A program made the translations under genes and the position numbers. The notes under the pieces are model-generated. The model had not been told where the DNA came from. It did not search any database and saw only the letters and a list, made by a program, of their open reading frames with translations. Below are positions 9,303-17,546 of a stretch of DNA of 64,000 nucleotides, in pieces. Source of the stretch: Patulibacter minatonensis DSM 18081. Lineage in GTDB: Bacteria > Actinomycetota > Thermoleophilia > Solirubrobacterales > Solirubrobacteraceae. The number at the start of each line of letters is the position of its first letter. The first letter of the stretch is position 1. The stretch is taken from contig NZ_KI912613.1 in assembly GCF_000519325.1 (NCBI RefSeq), positions 1,585,997-1,649,996 on the forward strand, given 5' to 3'.

Positions 9303-10508
9303 TCAGGTCTCGTCCTCGACACGCCGCTCGGCGTCCTTGACGGTGATGCGGCCGCTCATGAGGAGGGGGAGAAGCTCGTCCCGGGTGGCGGCGAGGGCTT
9401 CGTTCTCGCGTTCGGCGGCGAGTGCCCGGTCCCAGAGCGTTTCGCCAGCCTTGCGCTCGACGTCACTCAAGTTTGGCCACGACACGGGTTCATCGAGGTG
9501 ATGGCGCTGGATGTGACCCATCGTCGTGGCCTTCGTCGCCGCGATCGCCACGAAGGCGTCGATCTTCGAGTCGACGGCGCAGGCGACGGCCCAAAGCGGG
9601 TTCCCGGGCTGCGGGACGACCTTGAAGATGTGCTGGTTGACAATTGCTTCGTCTCGGTGCCACCGGGCACTCATCAGCGACCCAGACCACGCCATCAGCA
9701 GGTCTCCGGGCCGGGCGATGTGGTCGTCTTCTACGCGAATGTCGTTGTAGACCGTCGATGCGCCGGGACCCGATCGCAGATCTGCGATCCGAATGACCAT
9801 CCGCCCGGCTCCACTTGCATTCTTCGTGAATGCCTTCCCGTTGACGAAGCGCGCGACGGAAGACAACGCAACGGACGGAGAGCTTTGAGCGGCCTGCCGC
9901 CATTGGGCTCTTCTCAAGTCATCGGCGCGTCGCACGACCTTGCGGTTAGCCGCGATCTTGTCGTCGAGCGCAGAAAGGACACGCACACGAGCGCCCTGCT
10001 CCGGAACGCTTGGCAACGCAAACTCGAACGACAAGAAGTTCTCTTGGGAGAGATCTAGATTGGTTGTCCCGGTGCCGTGGGCTCGGCAGTACGCCCGGTA
10101 TCGCGGCGTCCTCAGCTGCCAGTAGAGGAATTCGGGGTTCACCCGGTTGGGGGCGATCAGATCGAGAGCGATGGTGTCCTGCGTGAGCCTCGCGACGGCT
10201 ATCTCGGGAGGGACTCGCGCGACAGCACCGAGCAGTGCTGCCTCGTGAGTCATGTCCTTCAGCGATACGAACAGGTCTCCGGTTCGCACGAGCATCCGTT
10301 CCGGCGCCTCTCCACAGTAGAAGCGCACGTTGCTTCCCTTGAACCCGCCGTGACGCTCGAGGGTTCCCAATCCGAGCAGGGCAACTCCATCCGGGCCAAG
10401 CAGCGCGCTCTTGTAAGAGGCGCCGCGCCGAAGGCGAACTAGCTCGGAAAGTGCGACTGGGTCGTCTCCGGCCGCATCACGTCGTCGATTCGTACTGCGC
10501 GGGCTCAT
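9303..10508 (-). CDS. hsdS: Type I restriction specificity subunit S
   Basis: This 401-residue HsdS has two target-recognition domains (~20-150 and ~215-345), each followed by a helical spacer: LDDKIAANRKVVRRADDLRRAQ near 185-205 and ERENEALAATRDELLPLLMSGRI at the end. Each domain reads half of a bipartite site; the sequence read cannot be predicted by eye. The ATG at 10508 overlaps the rhuM-like stop by four bases (ATGA). The gene is less GC-rich than hsdM and hsdR (for example around 9780-10060), consistent with frequent exchange of recognition domains. Its stop lies one base before the hsdR start. Confidence 0.95.
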   Translation of the reverse strand: MSPRSTNRRRDAAGDDPVALSELVRLRRGASYKSALLGPDGVALLGLGTLERHGGFKGSNVRFYCGEAPERMLVRTGDLFVSLKDMTHEAALLGAVARVPPEIAVARLTQDTIALDLIAPNRVNPEFLYWQLRTPRYRAYCRAHGTGTTNLDLSQENFLSFEFALPSVPEQGARVRVLSALDDKIAANRKVVRRADDLRRAQWRQAAQSSPSVALSSVARFVNGKAFTKNASGAGRMVIRIADLRSGPGASTVYNDIRVEDDHIARPGDLLMAWSGSLMSARWHRDEAIVNQHIFKVVPQPGNPLWAVACAVDSKIDAFVAIAATKATTMGHIQRHHLDEPVSWPNLSDVERKAGETLWDRALAAERENEALAATRDELLPLLMSGRITVKDAERRVEDET

Positions 10509-11539
10509 TTCCGATCCTCCCGGGTCGACCGCTCAACTCGTTCCTCTGCGTGCTTCAGACGTGTCGCGTACTCCCGCTCCACCGGCGTCGGCTCGTCCGC
10601 AGTTCGCTTGCGGTACTCGTCAAATTCCGCCTCGGCCCGCGCCAGCGCCGCCTTCTGGCTGACCGACCCTGCGTTCGGCAGCACGCCCTCGCCGTAGCGG
10701 TCCGCGAAGTCGTCGATCTCCCGGATCCAGTCCTGCATGTACATCGGCTTGCGGCGCGTCGCCTGCAGCTCGGCCAGCTCGAAGAAGGCCGAGACCATGC
10801 GGTTCAACGTGGTCAGCTCGTCCTGGGTCAGGTAGTTCTTCGCCACCCGGACGTCGCTGCGGCGCGGCTGCTCGCCGGCGAACGACATCAGGCCCATATT
10901 CGGCTTCGATGCGTCGGCGCGCTCGACGATCACCTCGGCCGCGGTGTGCCCGTGTGCCGCGTAGTGCAGCTTGTTCTGAACGACCTTGAAGAACGTCCGG
11001 GACTCCGGTGCCCGCGGGTCGTAGTCCGCGCTCGTGCCGTAGAGGTCGAGGACCTGGCGATACAGCACCTTCTCGCTCGAGCGGATGTCGCGGATCCGTT
11101 CGAGGAGCTCCCGCCAGTAGTCCCCGCCGCCGACGCCCTTCAGGCGGTCGTCGTCCATCGCGAAGCCCTTGACGAGGTACTCGCGCAGGACGTCGAGCGC
11201 CCACCGCCGGAACTGCGTACCGCGCAGGGACTTCACGCGGTAGCCGACCGAGATGATCACGTCGAGGTCGTAGTGCTTGACCCGGTAGGTCTTGCCGTCC
11301 GCGGCAGTTGTCCGGAAATCCCGGACAACTGCGAACTCCTCCAGCTCGCCCTCCGCGAACACGTTCCGGATGTGCTCGCTGACGTTCGACTTGCTCGACT
11401 GGAACAGGTCGACCATCTGCGCCTGCGAGAGCCAGACGGTCTCGTCCACCATCCGCACCTGCAGCTTCGTGCTGCCGTCGTCGGCCTGGTAGAGCACGAC
11501 GTCCGCCGCACCCCCGCCGGTGTCGTCCGGGCCCCTCAC
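10505..11539 (-). CDS. rhuM: RhuM-family protein embedded in the type I RM operon
   Basis: This 344-residue RhuM-like protein has a DNA-binding N-terminus: VDETVWLSQAQMVDLFQ, SSKSNVSEHIRNVFAEGEL, and RVKHYDLDVIISVGYRVKS followed by GTQFRRWA. The C-terminal half is helical with the conserved FFKVVQNKLHYAAHGHTAAE. The family is known from pathogenicity islands and restriction loci, but its biochemical role is not established. The start is the GTG at 11539: it is in frame, overlaps the hsdM stop as GTGA, and makes the N-terminus begin just before the conserved strand. The frame stays open upstream through antisense-like codons, so a much longer reading should be ignored. It overlaps hsdS by ATGA. 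It may act as a regulator, adaptor or safeguard of the RM complex. Confidence 0.88.
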   Translation of the reverse strand: MRGPDDTGGGAADVVLYQADDGSTKLQVRMVDETVWLSQAQMVDLFQSSKSNVSEHIRNVFAEGELEEFAVVRDFRTTAADGKTYRVKHYDLDVIISVGYRVKSLRGTQFRRWALDVLREYLVKGFAMDDDRLKGVGGGDYWRELLERIRDIRSSEKVLYRQVLDLYGTSADYDPRAPESRTFFKVVQNKLHYAAHGHTAAEVIVERADASKPNMGLMSFAGEQPRRSDVRVAKNYLTQDELTTLNRMVSAFFELAELQATRRKPMYMQDWIREIDDFADRYGEGVLPNAGSVSQKAALARAEAEFDEYRKRTADEPTPVEREYATRLKHAEERVERSTREDRK

Positions 11540-13146
11540 GCCAACCGCCCCAGCTGCTCGCGGACCACGGCGTCCAGGCGAGCCGACTCGTCCAGGGCCT
11601 CGGTCAGGTCGCGCGTCAGCCGCGCAATCTTCTCGTCGATCGGCTCGGCGTCCTCCGGGGCCTTCGGGGCTCCGACGTAGCGGCCTGGCGTCAATGCCCA
11701 ACCGGCCTCCTCGATCTCCTCCAGCCCCGCGCTCCTGCAGAACCCGGCCACGTCCTCGTAGTCGCCGACGGCGGACTCCCGCCCCCTCCAGGAGCGGAAC
11801 GTGCCGGCAATCCGGTCGATGTCCTCGTCGGAGAACGTGCGCTCCACGCGATCGACCATGTGGCCGAGCTCGCGCGCGTCGACGAACAGCACCTGACCGC
11901 GTCGATCGACGCCGCCCTTCGTGCCGACACCCTTGTCCATCGCGAAGAACCAGACGCACACCGGGATCGCCACGGAGCGGAAGAGGTTCGTCGGCATCGC
12001 GATCACGCAGGAGACGGCGTCGTCCTCGAGCATCGCCCGGCGGATGTCGCCCTCGCCGCCGGTGTTCGAGGCCATGGTGCCGTTGGCCATCACCACCGCG
12101 GCCTCGCCTTGCACCGACAGCTTGCTGAGGATGTGCTGCATCCACGCGTAGTTCGCGTTGCGGACCGGCGGGACGCCGTAGCGCCACCGCGGGTCGTCCT
12201 CGCGCCGGATCCAGTCCTTGATGTTGAACGGCGGGTTCGCCAGGACGAAGTCGGCCTGCGTGTCGGCGTGGAGGTCGCGAGCGAACGTGTCCTGCCAGCT
12301 CGGCCCCAGGCCGGTCGAGTCGATCCCGTGGATCGCGAGGTTCATCTTCGCCAGCCGCCAGGTGCGCTCGTTCGACTCCTGGCCGTAGATCGCGAGGTTC
12401 GTCGGATCCTCGTCGTGGCGCTCGAGGAACTTCTCGGCCTGCACGAACATGCCGCCCGAGCCGCAGCACGGGTCGTAGACCCGCCCCTGGTGCGGCTCGA
12501 GGATCTCGACGAGCGTCCGGACGAGCACCGGGGGCGTGTAGAACTCCCCGCCGCGCTTGCCCTCGGCCTTGGCGAACTTGTCGAGGAAGTACTCGTAGAC
12601 CTCACCCAGCAGATCCCGGGCCTTCGTGGCGCCCTGCCCGGTGAAGCGCGCGGAGTTGAAGAGGTCGACCAGCTCGCCGAGCCGGCGCTGGTCGATGTTG
12701 TCGCGGCCGTACGTCGTCGGCAGTGTGCTCTTCAGCGACTCGTTGTCGCGCATCAGCGCCTGCATCGCCGCGTCGATCAGATCGCCGACGTTCTGCGCGT
12801 CGTCGGTGGCCGACGCCGGGGTGCCCTTGGCGCGCTCGGCGATCCAGCTCCACCGGGCCTTCGGCGCCACCCAGAACACGCCGCTGCCGACGTACTCATC
12901 TGCGTCCTCGAGGGTCTCCTGGACGTACGCCTCTTCCTCACCCTCGAGCTCGGAGGCGATCGCCTCCCGCCGCTCCTGGAACGCGTCGGAGACGTACTTC
13001 AGGAACACCAGGCCGAGGACGACGTCCTTGTACTGGCTGGCGTCGAGCGACCCGCGCAGCTTGTCGGCCGCCTTCCAGAGCGTGTCCTGCAGCTCCTTCG
13101 CGGTCGAGGGCGCGAGATCGTTCTTCTTCGGCTTCTTCGTGGTCAT
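11536..13146 (-). CDS. hsdM: Type I restriction N6-adenine methyltransferase subunit M
   Basis: This 536-residue HsdM has the usual length. An N-terminal helical domain (KELQDTLWKAADKLRGS to LVFLKYVSDAF) precedes the methylase core. GEFYTP (~200-205), SAM-binding motif I DPCCGSGGMF (225-234) and catalytic motif IV LANPPFN (302-308) are intact, so it should methylate adenine at the site chosen by HsdS. The start overlaps the stop of the upstream HTH/dead-methylase gene by ATGA and its stop overlaps the rhuM-like start by GTGA. The whole operon is therefore translationally coupled, with the methylase made before the nuclease. Confidence 0.97.
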   Translation of the reverse strand: MTTKKPKKNDLAPSTAKELQDTLWKAADKLRGSLDASQYKDVVLGLVFLKYVSDAFQERREAIASELEGEEEAYVQETLEDADEYVGSGVFWVAPKARWSWIAERAKGTPASATDDAQNVGDLIDAAMQALMRDNESLKSTLPTTYGRDNIDQRRLGELVDLFNSARFTGQGATKARDLLGEVYEYFLDKFAKAEGKRGGEFYTPPVLVRTLVEILEPHQGRVYDPCCGSGGMFVQAEKFLERHDEDPTNLAIYGQESNERTWRLAKMNLAIHGIDSTGLGPSWQDTFARDLHADTQADFVLANPPFNIKDWIRREDDPRWRYGVPPVRNANYAWMQHILSKLSVQGEAAVVMANGTMASNTGGEGDIRRAMLEDDAVSCVIAMPTNLFRSVAIPVCVWFFAMDKGVGTKGGVDRRGQVLFVDARELGHMVDRVERTFSDEDIDRIAGTFRSWRGRESAVGDYEDVAGFCRSAGLEEIEEAGWALTPGRYVGAPKAPEDAEPIDEKIARLTRDLTEALDESARLDAVVREQLGRLA

Positions 13147-15203
13147 CGCGCGGCTTTCGGGGTCGGGGACTGGGACGGGACGGAAGGAGTGAGCGAGACG
13201 TGGAGCGCGCCGTCGACGACGCCGTCGACGAGCTGGCGCTCCACGTCATCGAGGGTGCGCAGGGCGCGCACCAGCTGTCGGCGGCGCTCGGCGCTCCGGG
13301 CGAGCACGGCGGTCAGGTCGTCGGCACGCTCAGCGGGAGCGGTTCGCAGCTGCCACGCGAGGCGATCGCCGCCGGTCTGGGCGGCGACGTCGACGGCGAC
13401 GACTGCCGGGAGCAGGCGACGGCCTCCGGAGCCCTCGCTGCAGCGCAGGATCCGGGCGGGGGCGAGGACCACGTGCCCGCCATCCTCGTCGACGAACGCT
13501 GCGGGAACGCCGGTCGGGACGTACACGACGTCGCCCGGCTCGGTGGGGCGGGCTCGCGGCGCGACGCGCTCGAGGACCAGGCGATCGATCCCCCGCCGGC
13601 CGACGGATGCGGGATCGCGGATCTCTGCCGGGCCGACGACGCCCGCAGCGCCCGCTGCGAGCGGTCCCAGGTGCTCGTCCGCGATCCGCACACCGGCGAT
13701 GTCGGCCGCGAGTCCGGGAACGGCGTCAGCGAGCGCGACGGTCTGCGGGGACGGGGCTTCGGTCGCGATCAGGTCCACGCCCGCGAGCGGATCGGTCGGG
13801 TGGGCATCGGGCAAGGCGTCGCGGAGCGCCCACAGGCGAGCGACGCGCTCGCCGCCGAGCACGGCCGGGGTCACTCGCGCGGCGGGAGCGGTCAGCGCGG
13901 CCTGGCGGACGAACCGGAGCGTCTCACGCACCGAGCTGGTCCGGAACGCGTGGGCCGCGACGTCGCGGGCGGGCGAGACCGAGACAATGACGTCGGCGGT
14001 GATCGCGGAACGGACTGCGGCGTCGAGGCGGGCGTCGCCGTGAGCCCCGACGACGGTCCAGTGTGACTCGGGACGCCCGAACACCCAGAGCGCGAGCCGT
14101 CGACGGCCACCGAAGCGGCTGAGCCCCTTCGGCAGGCGTGCCGCGTACCGCAGCGGTGCCGCGTAGTCCGGGGCCGGGGCGAGGAGGGGAGAGCGGACGT
14201 GGCGGCCGTCCCGTTCCGTCAGTACCTGAGCGGGGCCGACGACCAGCAGCAGGTCGTCGCTCCCGAGCTCCACGAGCAGGCGCTCGACATCGTCGGTCAG
14301 GTCCTTCGGTCGACGGACGTCCTGGCGGAGCAGCAGGTGCAGCTTCCCGCCGCCGGTCTCGGAGGACGCAACGTCGGGTGCCGCGATCGGGAACTCGTGC
14401 GCGGCGAGCCGGCGCCAGCCCGCCCGGTCCGCGTCCGTCGCGAGCGTGGAGGTCTGCAGGTGAAGGGTCGGGCGCTCGCACTCGTCGAGGTGGTCCACGA
14501 GCGAGCCCGCGAGGAGGAGTCCTCCGGGTCCCTCGGGCACGACGACCCTCGGGTGGGCCCGGTGCAGTTCGGCGACGACGCCGCCCAGGAGCTCGCGGGC
14601 AGCGTCGGTCAGCGCCTCAGTCGCCCAAGGTCCGTCGCGGTCGGTGAAGGTCTCGACGAGGCGATCGAGCGCGCCGGCACCGGAGTACGCAGCCTCGGCG
14701 AGCTCGTCGACGGTCTTGCGGAGGTCGTGGTCTCGAAAGGCGGCGCTTAGTGCGACCTCGTCGAGCACCGACTCGTCGACGATCGAGGGGCCGTACGCCT
14801 GTCCGGGCCGGAGAGCGCCGAGCCGCTGGGTCGCCTCGTCCGGGTCGAGGTCGGCGGTCGGCTCGCCGAGGAGGTGGTGGGCGAGCAGCAGCGCGGACGC
14901 GGCGCCGGGAGCGGCGGTGACCCGCCGGAAGGTGTCGGCGTGGAGCGCGGTCTCCAGCGGTGCCTCAGGGTTGTTCCCGAGCCCGGTGGTCGACAGCCAC
15001 GCCGCGACGGCGGAAGCCTCGAACCGCACCGGATCCGTGCTGATCGGATCGGGGAACGGTCGGGCGCTCGTCGCCGGGTATCGGGATCGCCACATCGTCA
15101 CCGCGGCCCGCTCGACCTGGGCGAGGTTCGCGATCTCCTGCATCGACAACTGCTGTGTAGCGACCCCCTCTCCGAGCATGGTGAGACCGTACCGCGAGGA
15201 CAT
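13143..15203 (-). CDS. HTH protein with degenerate N6-methylase core and HsdS-like C-terminus
   Basis: This ~686-residue protein opens the RM operon. Residues ~21-39 (MQEIANLAQVERAAVTMW) form a helix-turn-helix like that on actinobacterial N6 DNA methylases. The middle keeps the methylase layout but not its catalytic residues: motif I is replaced by VVPEGPGGLLLAG (~220-233), where DPACGSG is expected; the NPPF position reads LLLRQDV (~290-296); while VGPAQVLTE and ARLPKGLSRFGGRR then LALWVFG (~322-376) match the later strands. The last ~170 residues (ILRCSE, coiled coil ERRRQLVRALRTLDDVERQL) resemble an HsdS half-subunit. It is probably a DNA-binding controller or accessory specificity protein without methylase activity. 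The start is uncertain: ATG at 15203, 15179 or 15143; the upstream frame would run through a palindrome. Confidence 0.7.
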   Translation of the reverse strand: MSSRYGLTMLGEGVATQQLSMQEIANLAQVERAAVTMWRSRYPATSARPFPDPISTDPVRFEASAVAAWLSTTGLGNNPEAPLETALHADTFRRVTAAPGAASALLLAHHLLGEPTADLDPDEATQRLGALRPGQAYGPSIVDESVLDEVALSAAFRDHDLRKTVDELAEAAYSGAGALDRLVETFTDRDGPWATEALTDAARELLGGVVAELHRAHPRVVVPEGPGGLLLAGSLVDHLDECERPTLHLQTSTLATDADRAGWRRLAAHEFPIAAPDVASSETGGGKLHLLLRQDVRRPKDLTDDVERLLVELGSDDLLLVVGPAQVLTERDGRHVRSPLLAPAPDYAAPLRYAARLPKGLSRFGGRRRLALWVFGRPESHWTVVGAHGDARLDAAVRSAITADVIVSVSPARDVAAHAFRTSSVRETLRFVRQAALTAPAARVTPAVLGGERVARLWALRDALPDAHPTDPLAGVDLIATEAPSPQTVALADAVPGLAADIAGVRIADEHLGPLAAGAAGVVGPAEIRDPASVGRRGIDRLVLERVAPRARPTEPGDVVYVPTGVPAAFVDEDGGHVVLAPARILRCSEGSGGRRLLPAVVAVDVAAQTGGDRLAWQLRTAPAERADDLTAVLARSAERRRQLVRALRTLDDVERQLVDGVVDGALHVSLTPSVPSQSPTPKAAR

Positions 15204-15223
15204 CTTGATGTATTGGTCATCAT

Positions 15224-15241
15224 TGATAAGGGGACTTATCA
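15224..15241. promoter_or_regulatory. Perfect palindrome upstream of the RM operon
   Basis: TGATAAG-GGGA-CTTATCA is a perfect inverted repeat with 7-base arms and a 4-base spacer, ending 20 bases before the ATG at 15203. It lies in the most AT-rich patch of the region. It is the natural candidate operator for the HTH protein encoded just downstream. Confidence 0.6.
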
Positions 15242-15305
15242 GCAAAATTGGCCAGAAGCTTCATAGTCGGGGGTGGCAGTCGGTCGAGTGCGTCGGGCCG
15301 CCGAT

Positions 15306-15487
15306 GGCGCAGGAATGAACGCCGCCAGGCTGCCCGCCGGTGGGCTGGCGCGCGTTGCTGCGCTCGTGGCGCAGGAATGAATGCCGGCGAGCGGGCCGGC
15401 CCAGGCTGGCGCGCGTTCCTGCGCCGACGCCGCAGGAACGAACGCCGGCCGTCCTGGAAGGGCCGGGGTGGCGTGCATTCCTGCGCC
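15306..15487. repeat. Cluster of GGCGCAGGAAYGAAYGCC palindromic repeats
   Basis: Four sites share an 18-base unit. GGCGCAGGAATGAACGCC at 15306-15323 stands alone. 15348-15385 pairs an imperfect left arm with GGCGCAGGAATGAATGCC. 15408-15446 pairs GGCGCGCGTTCCTGCGCC with CGCAGGAACGAACGCC. 15470-15487 is a single reverse arm, GGCGTGCATTCCTGCGCC. Two sites are hairpin-forming pairs. A perfect hairpin of the same unit is at 63860-63898. They resemble REP/BIME-type extragenic palindromes. Confidence 0.75.
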
Positions 15488-15773
15488 CGCACCTGTCCGC
15501 GGAGCGGCGAGGACCGTGCGCCGACGCCGCCGCGTCAAGGGCCGGTGCCGACGATCGCGGGTCGTGGCGGTCGCGCGTCCGGTCGCCGGCGGTGCCGTCT
15601 CGATTTCGTGTCCGGCCTTCGCAGTGCTGTTGTTGTCGCACCACGGAGCGGCGCGGGGGCGTGGTCGCAGGCACGCCCCCGCACCGTCCCGCGGCGCGGT
15701 CGGCATCCGGGTCCGTCGCCGGGCCGGGACGCCGGTGCGGAGCCCCGGCCCGGTGAGGGCCGGAGCGCCGGGA
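15488..15773. other. Intergenic stretch without recognised features
   Basis: This gap lies between the repeat cluster and the stop of the ABC permease gene. Open frames here have no start signals and no family motifs. I see nothing convincing in it. Confidence 0.5.
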
Positions 15774-16640
15774 TCAGGCCGGCACGGCCGCCGAGGCCGC
15801 GCGGGCCCGGCGCCGGCCGGCCAGGACGCCCTTGGGCGCCACGAGGTAGGCCGCCACGAACTGGAGGGTCAGGACGCAGACGATCGAGCCGCCCGTCGAC
15901 CAGTCCAGGTGGTAGCTCAGGTAGGTGCCCAGGAGGCACGCCGAGACGCTGCCGGCCGCGGCCCACGCGAGCATGCGGGAGAAGCGGTCGGTGATCAGGT
16001 ACGCGGTCGCGCCCGGGGTGATGAGCATCGCGACGACGAGGACGATGCCGACGGCCTGCAGCGCGACGATCACCGTCAGCGCGAGGGCGCCGAGCAGCAG
16101 CGCCTCGAGCTTCTTCGGCGAGATCCCGACGGCGTGCGCATGCGTCGGGTCGAACGCGTAGAGCACGAGGTCGCGGCGCTTGAGCAGCAGCACGGCGGTG
16201 ACGAGCGTGCCGATGAGCACGACCTGCAGGATGTCGCCGTCGGAGACGCCCAGGACGTTGCCGAAGAGGATGTGGAAGAGGTCGATCTGCGACGGGATCG
16301 CGCTGACCAGCACGAGGCCGAGGGCGAAGAGGCCGGTGAAGACGATGCCGATCGCGGCGTCCTCCTTCACGCGCGAGGTCCGGTTCAGCCCGCCGACGAG
16401 GAAGACCGCCGCGGAGCCGAAGAGGAACGCGCCGATCGCGAACGGCGCCCCGATCACGTAGGAGAGGACGACGCCCGGGAGGACGGCGTGCGACACGGCG
16501 TCGCCCATCAGCGACCAGCCCAGCAGCGTCAGCCAGCAGGAGAGGACGGCGCAGACGACGCCGCAGACCACCGCGACGAGCAGGGCCCGGCGCATGAAGT
16601 CGTACGCCAGGGGATCGGTGAACCACTCGACGACGGTCAT
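15774..16640 (-). CDS. Mn/Zn-type ABC transporter permease
   Basis: This 288-residue integral membrane protein has about eight hydrophobic segments. SLMGDAVSHAVLPGVVLSY is the conserved coupling motif of the ABC-3 metal permease family (MntB/SitC/ZnuB), and NRTSRVKEDAAIGI and AVGIVLVVAMLITPGATAYLIT also match. It would form the channel for divalent metal import. Its ATG overlaps the ATPase stop by four bases. The binding-protein gene lies upstream on the same strand, so this is a standard three-gene importer. The cargo (Mn, Zn or Fe) is judged from the binding protein. Confidence 0.92.
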   Translation of the reverse strand: MTVVEWFTDPLAYDFMRRALLVAVVCGVVCAVLSCWLTLLGWSLMGDAVSHAVLPGVVLSYVIGAPFAIGAFLFGSAAVFLVGGLNRTSRVKEDAAIGIVFTGLFALGLVLVSAIPSQIDLFHILFGNVLGVSDGDILQVVLIGTLVTAVLLLKRRDLVLYAFDPTHAHAVGISPKKLEALLLGALALTVIVALQAVGIVLVVAMLITPGATAYLITDRFSRMLAWAAAGSVSACLLGTYLSYHLDWSTGGSIVCVLTLQFVAAYLVAPKGVLAGRRRARAASAAVPA

Positions 16641-17440
16641 GCCGCGACCTCCCGCCGGAGCGCCTCGACGGGGACGAAGCCGCCGAACGCCTCGCCGAGC
16701 GGCTCGGGCCGCAGGGTCTCGTCCGGGGTGCCCTGGGCGACGATCCGGCGGTTGATCAGCGCGAGCTCGTCGCAGAGCGCGGGCACGGCGACGAGGTCGT
16801 GGGTGGAGACGAGGATCGTCCGGCCCTCCGCGGCGAGGCTCCGCAGCAGCGCGGTGATCGTGGCCTCGGAGCGCTTGTCGACGCCGGCGAACGGCTCGTC
16901 GAGGAGCAGGAGCTCCGCGCCCTGGGCCAGGCCACGGGCGACGAACGCGCGCTTGCGCTGGCCGCCGGACAGCGCGCCGATCTGCCGGTCGGCGAGGTCG
17001 GTCAGCTCGCAGCGCTCCAGCGCGGCCTCGACGGCCTCGCGGTCCTCGGGCCGCAGGCGACGCAGCGGCCCGAGTCGGCCGTAGCGGCCCATGGCGACGA
17101 CCTCGCGCACGGACACGGGGAACGCGTCGTCGACGTCCTCGTCCTGCGGGGCGTAGGCGACGCGGCCGTGGCGACGGGCGTCGCGCGGGTCCGCGCCGAA
17201 GAGCGCGACGGACCCCGACGTCGGCTTCACGAGCCCCATCAGCGCCTTGAAGAGCGTCGACTTGCCCGATCCGTTCATGCCGATCAGGCCGTGCACGAGG
17301 CCCGGCGCGATCTCGAGGTCGACGCCGGTCAGCGCGCGGTTGGCGCCGTACGAGACGACGAGGTCGCGCACGGCAACGACGGGGGTCCCGTTCGCCGCCG
17401 CGTCGACGATCGGGCGGAGGGCGGTGTCCTGTGGGCTCAT
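16637..17440 (-). CDS. Mn/Zn-type ABC transporter ATP-binding protein
   Basis: This 267-residue ATPase has Walker A GMNGSGKST, Q-loop region YAPQDEDVD, signature LSGGQRKR, Walker B LLLLDEP, and the switch histidine in STHD. The YAPQDEDVD form is typical of manganese/iron importer ATPases such as MntA/SitB. It energises the permease encoded immediately downstream (ATGA overlap). GAGG lies seven bases before the ATG, so it may be translated independently of the binding-protein gene 106 bases upstream. Confidence 0.93.
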   Translation of the reverse strand: MSPQDTALRPIVDAAANGTPVVAVRDLVVSYGANRALTGVDLEIAPGLVHGLIGMNGSGKSTLFKALMGLVKPTSGSVALFGADPRDARRHGRVAYAPQDEDVDDAFPVSVREVVAMGRYGRLGPLRRLRPEDREAVEAALERCELTDLADRQIGALSGGQRKRAFVARGLAQGAELLLLDEPFAGVDKRSEATITALLRSLAAEGRTILVSTHDLVAVPALCDELALINRRIVAQGTPDETLRPEPLGEAFGGFVPVEALRREVAA

Positions 17441-17546
17441 CGGTGGTCCTCGTGATGGGTCGTGGAACGGAACGGGGCCCGTCGCGTGCGGTCTCCGTCG
17501 GACGGAGCGGGGGCGGCCGAGGTCCGTCCGGAGCGCCTGGGGGCGC

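Noticed and set aside
11540..12469. Upstream extension of the rhuM-like reading frame (654 residues in total)
   Set aside because: The extra part runs antisense-like in another frame through hsdM and is Arg/Gly-rich with no motif. The in-frame GTG at 11539 overlapping the hsdM stop gives the correct protein.
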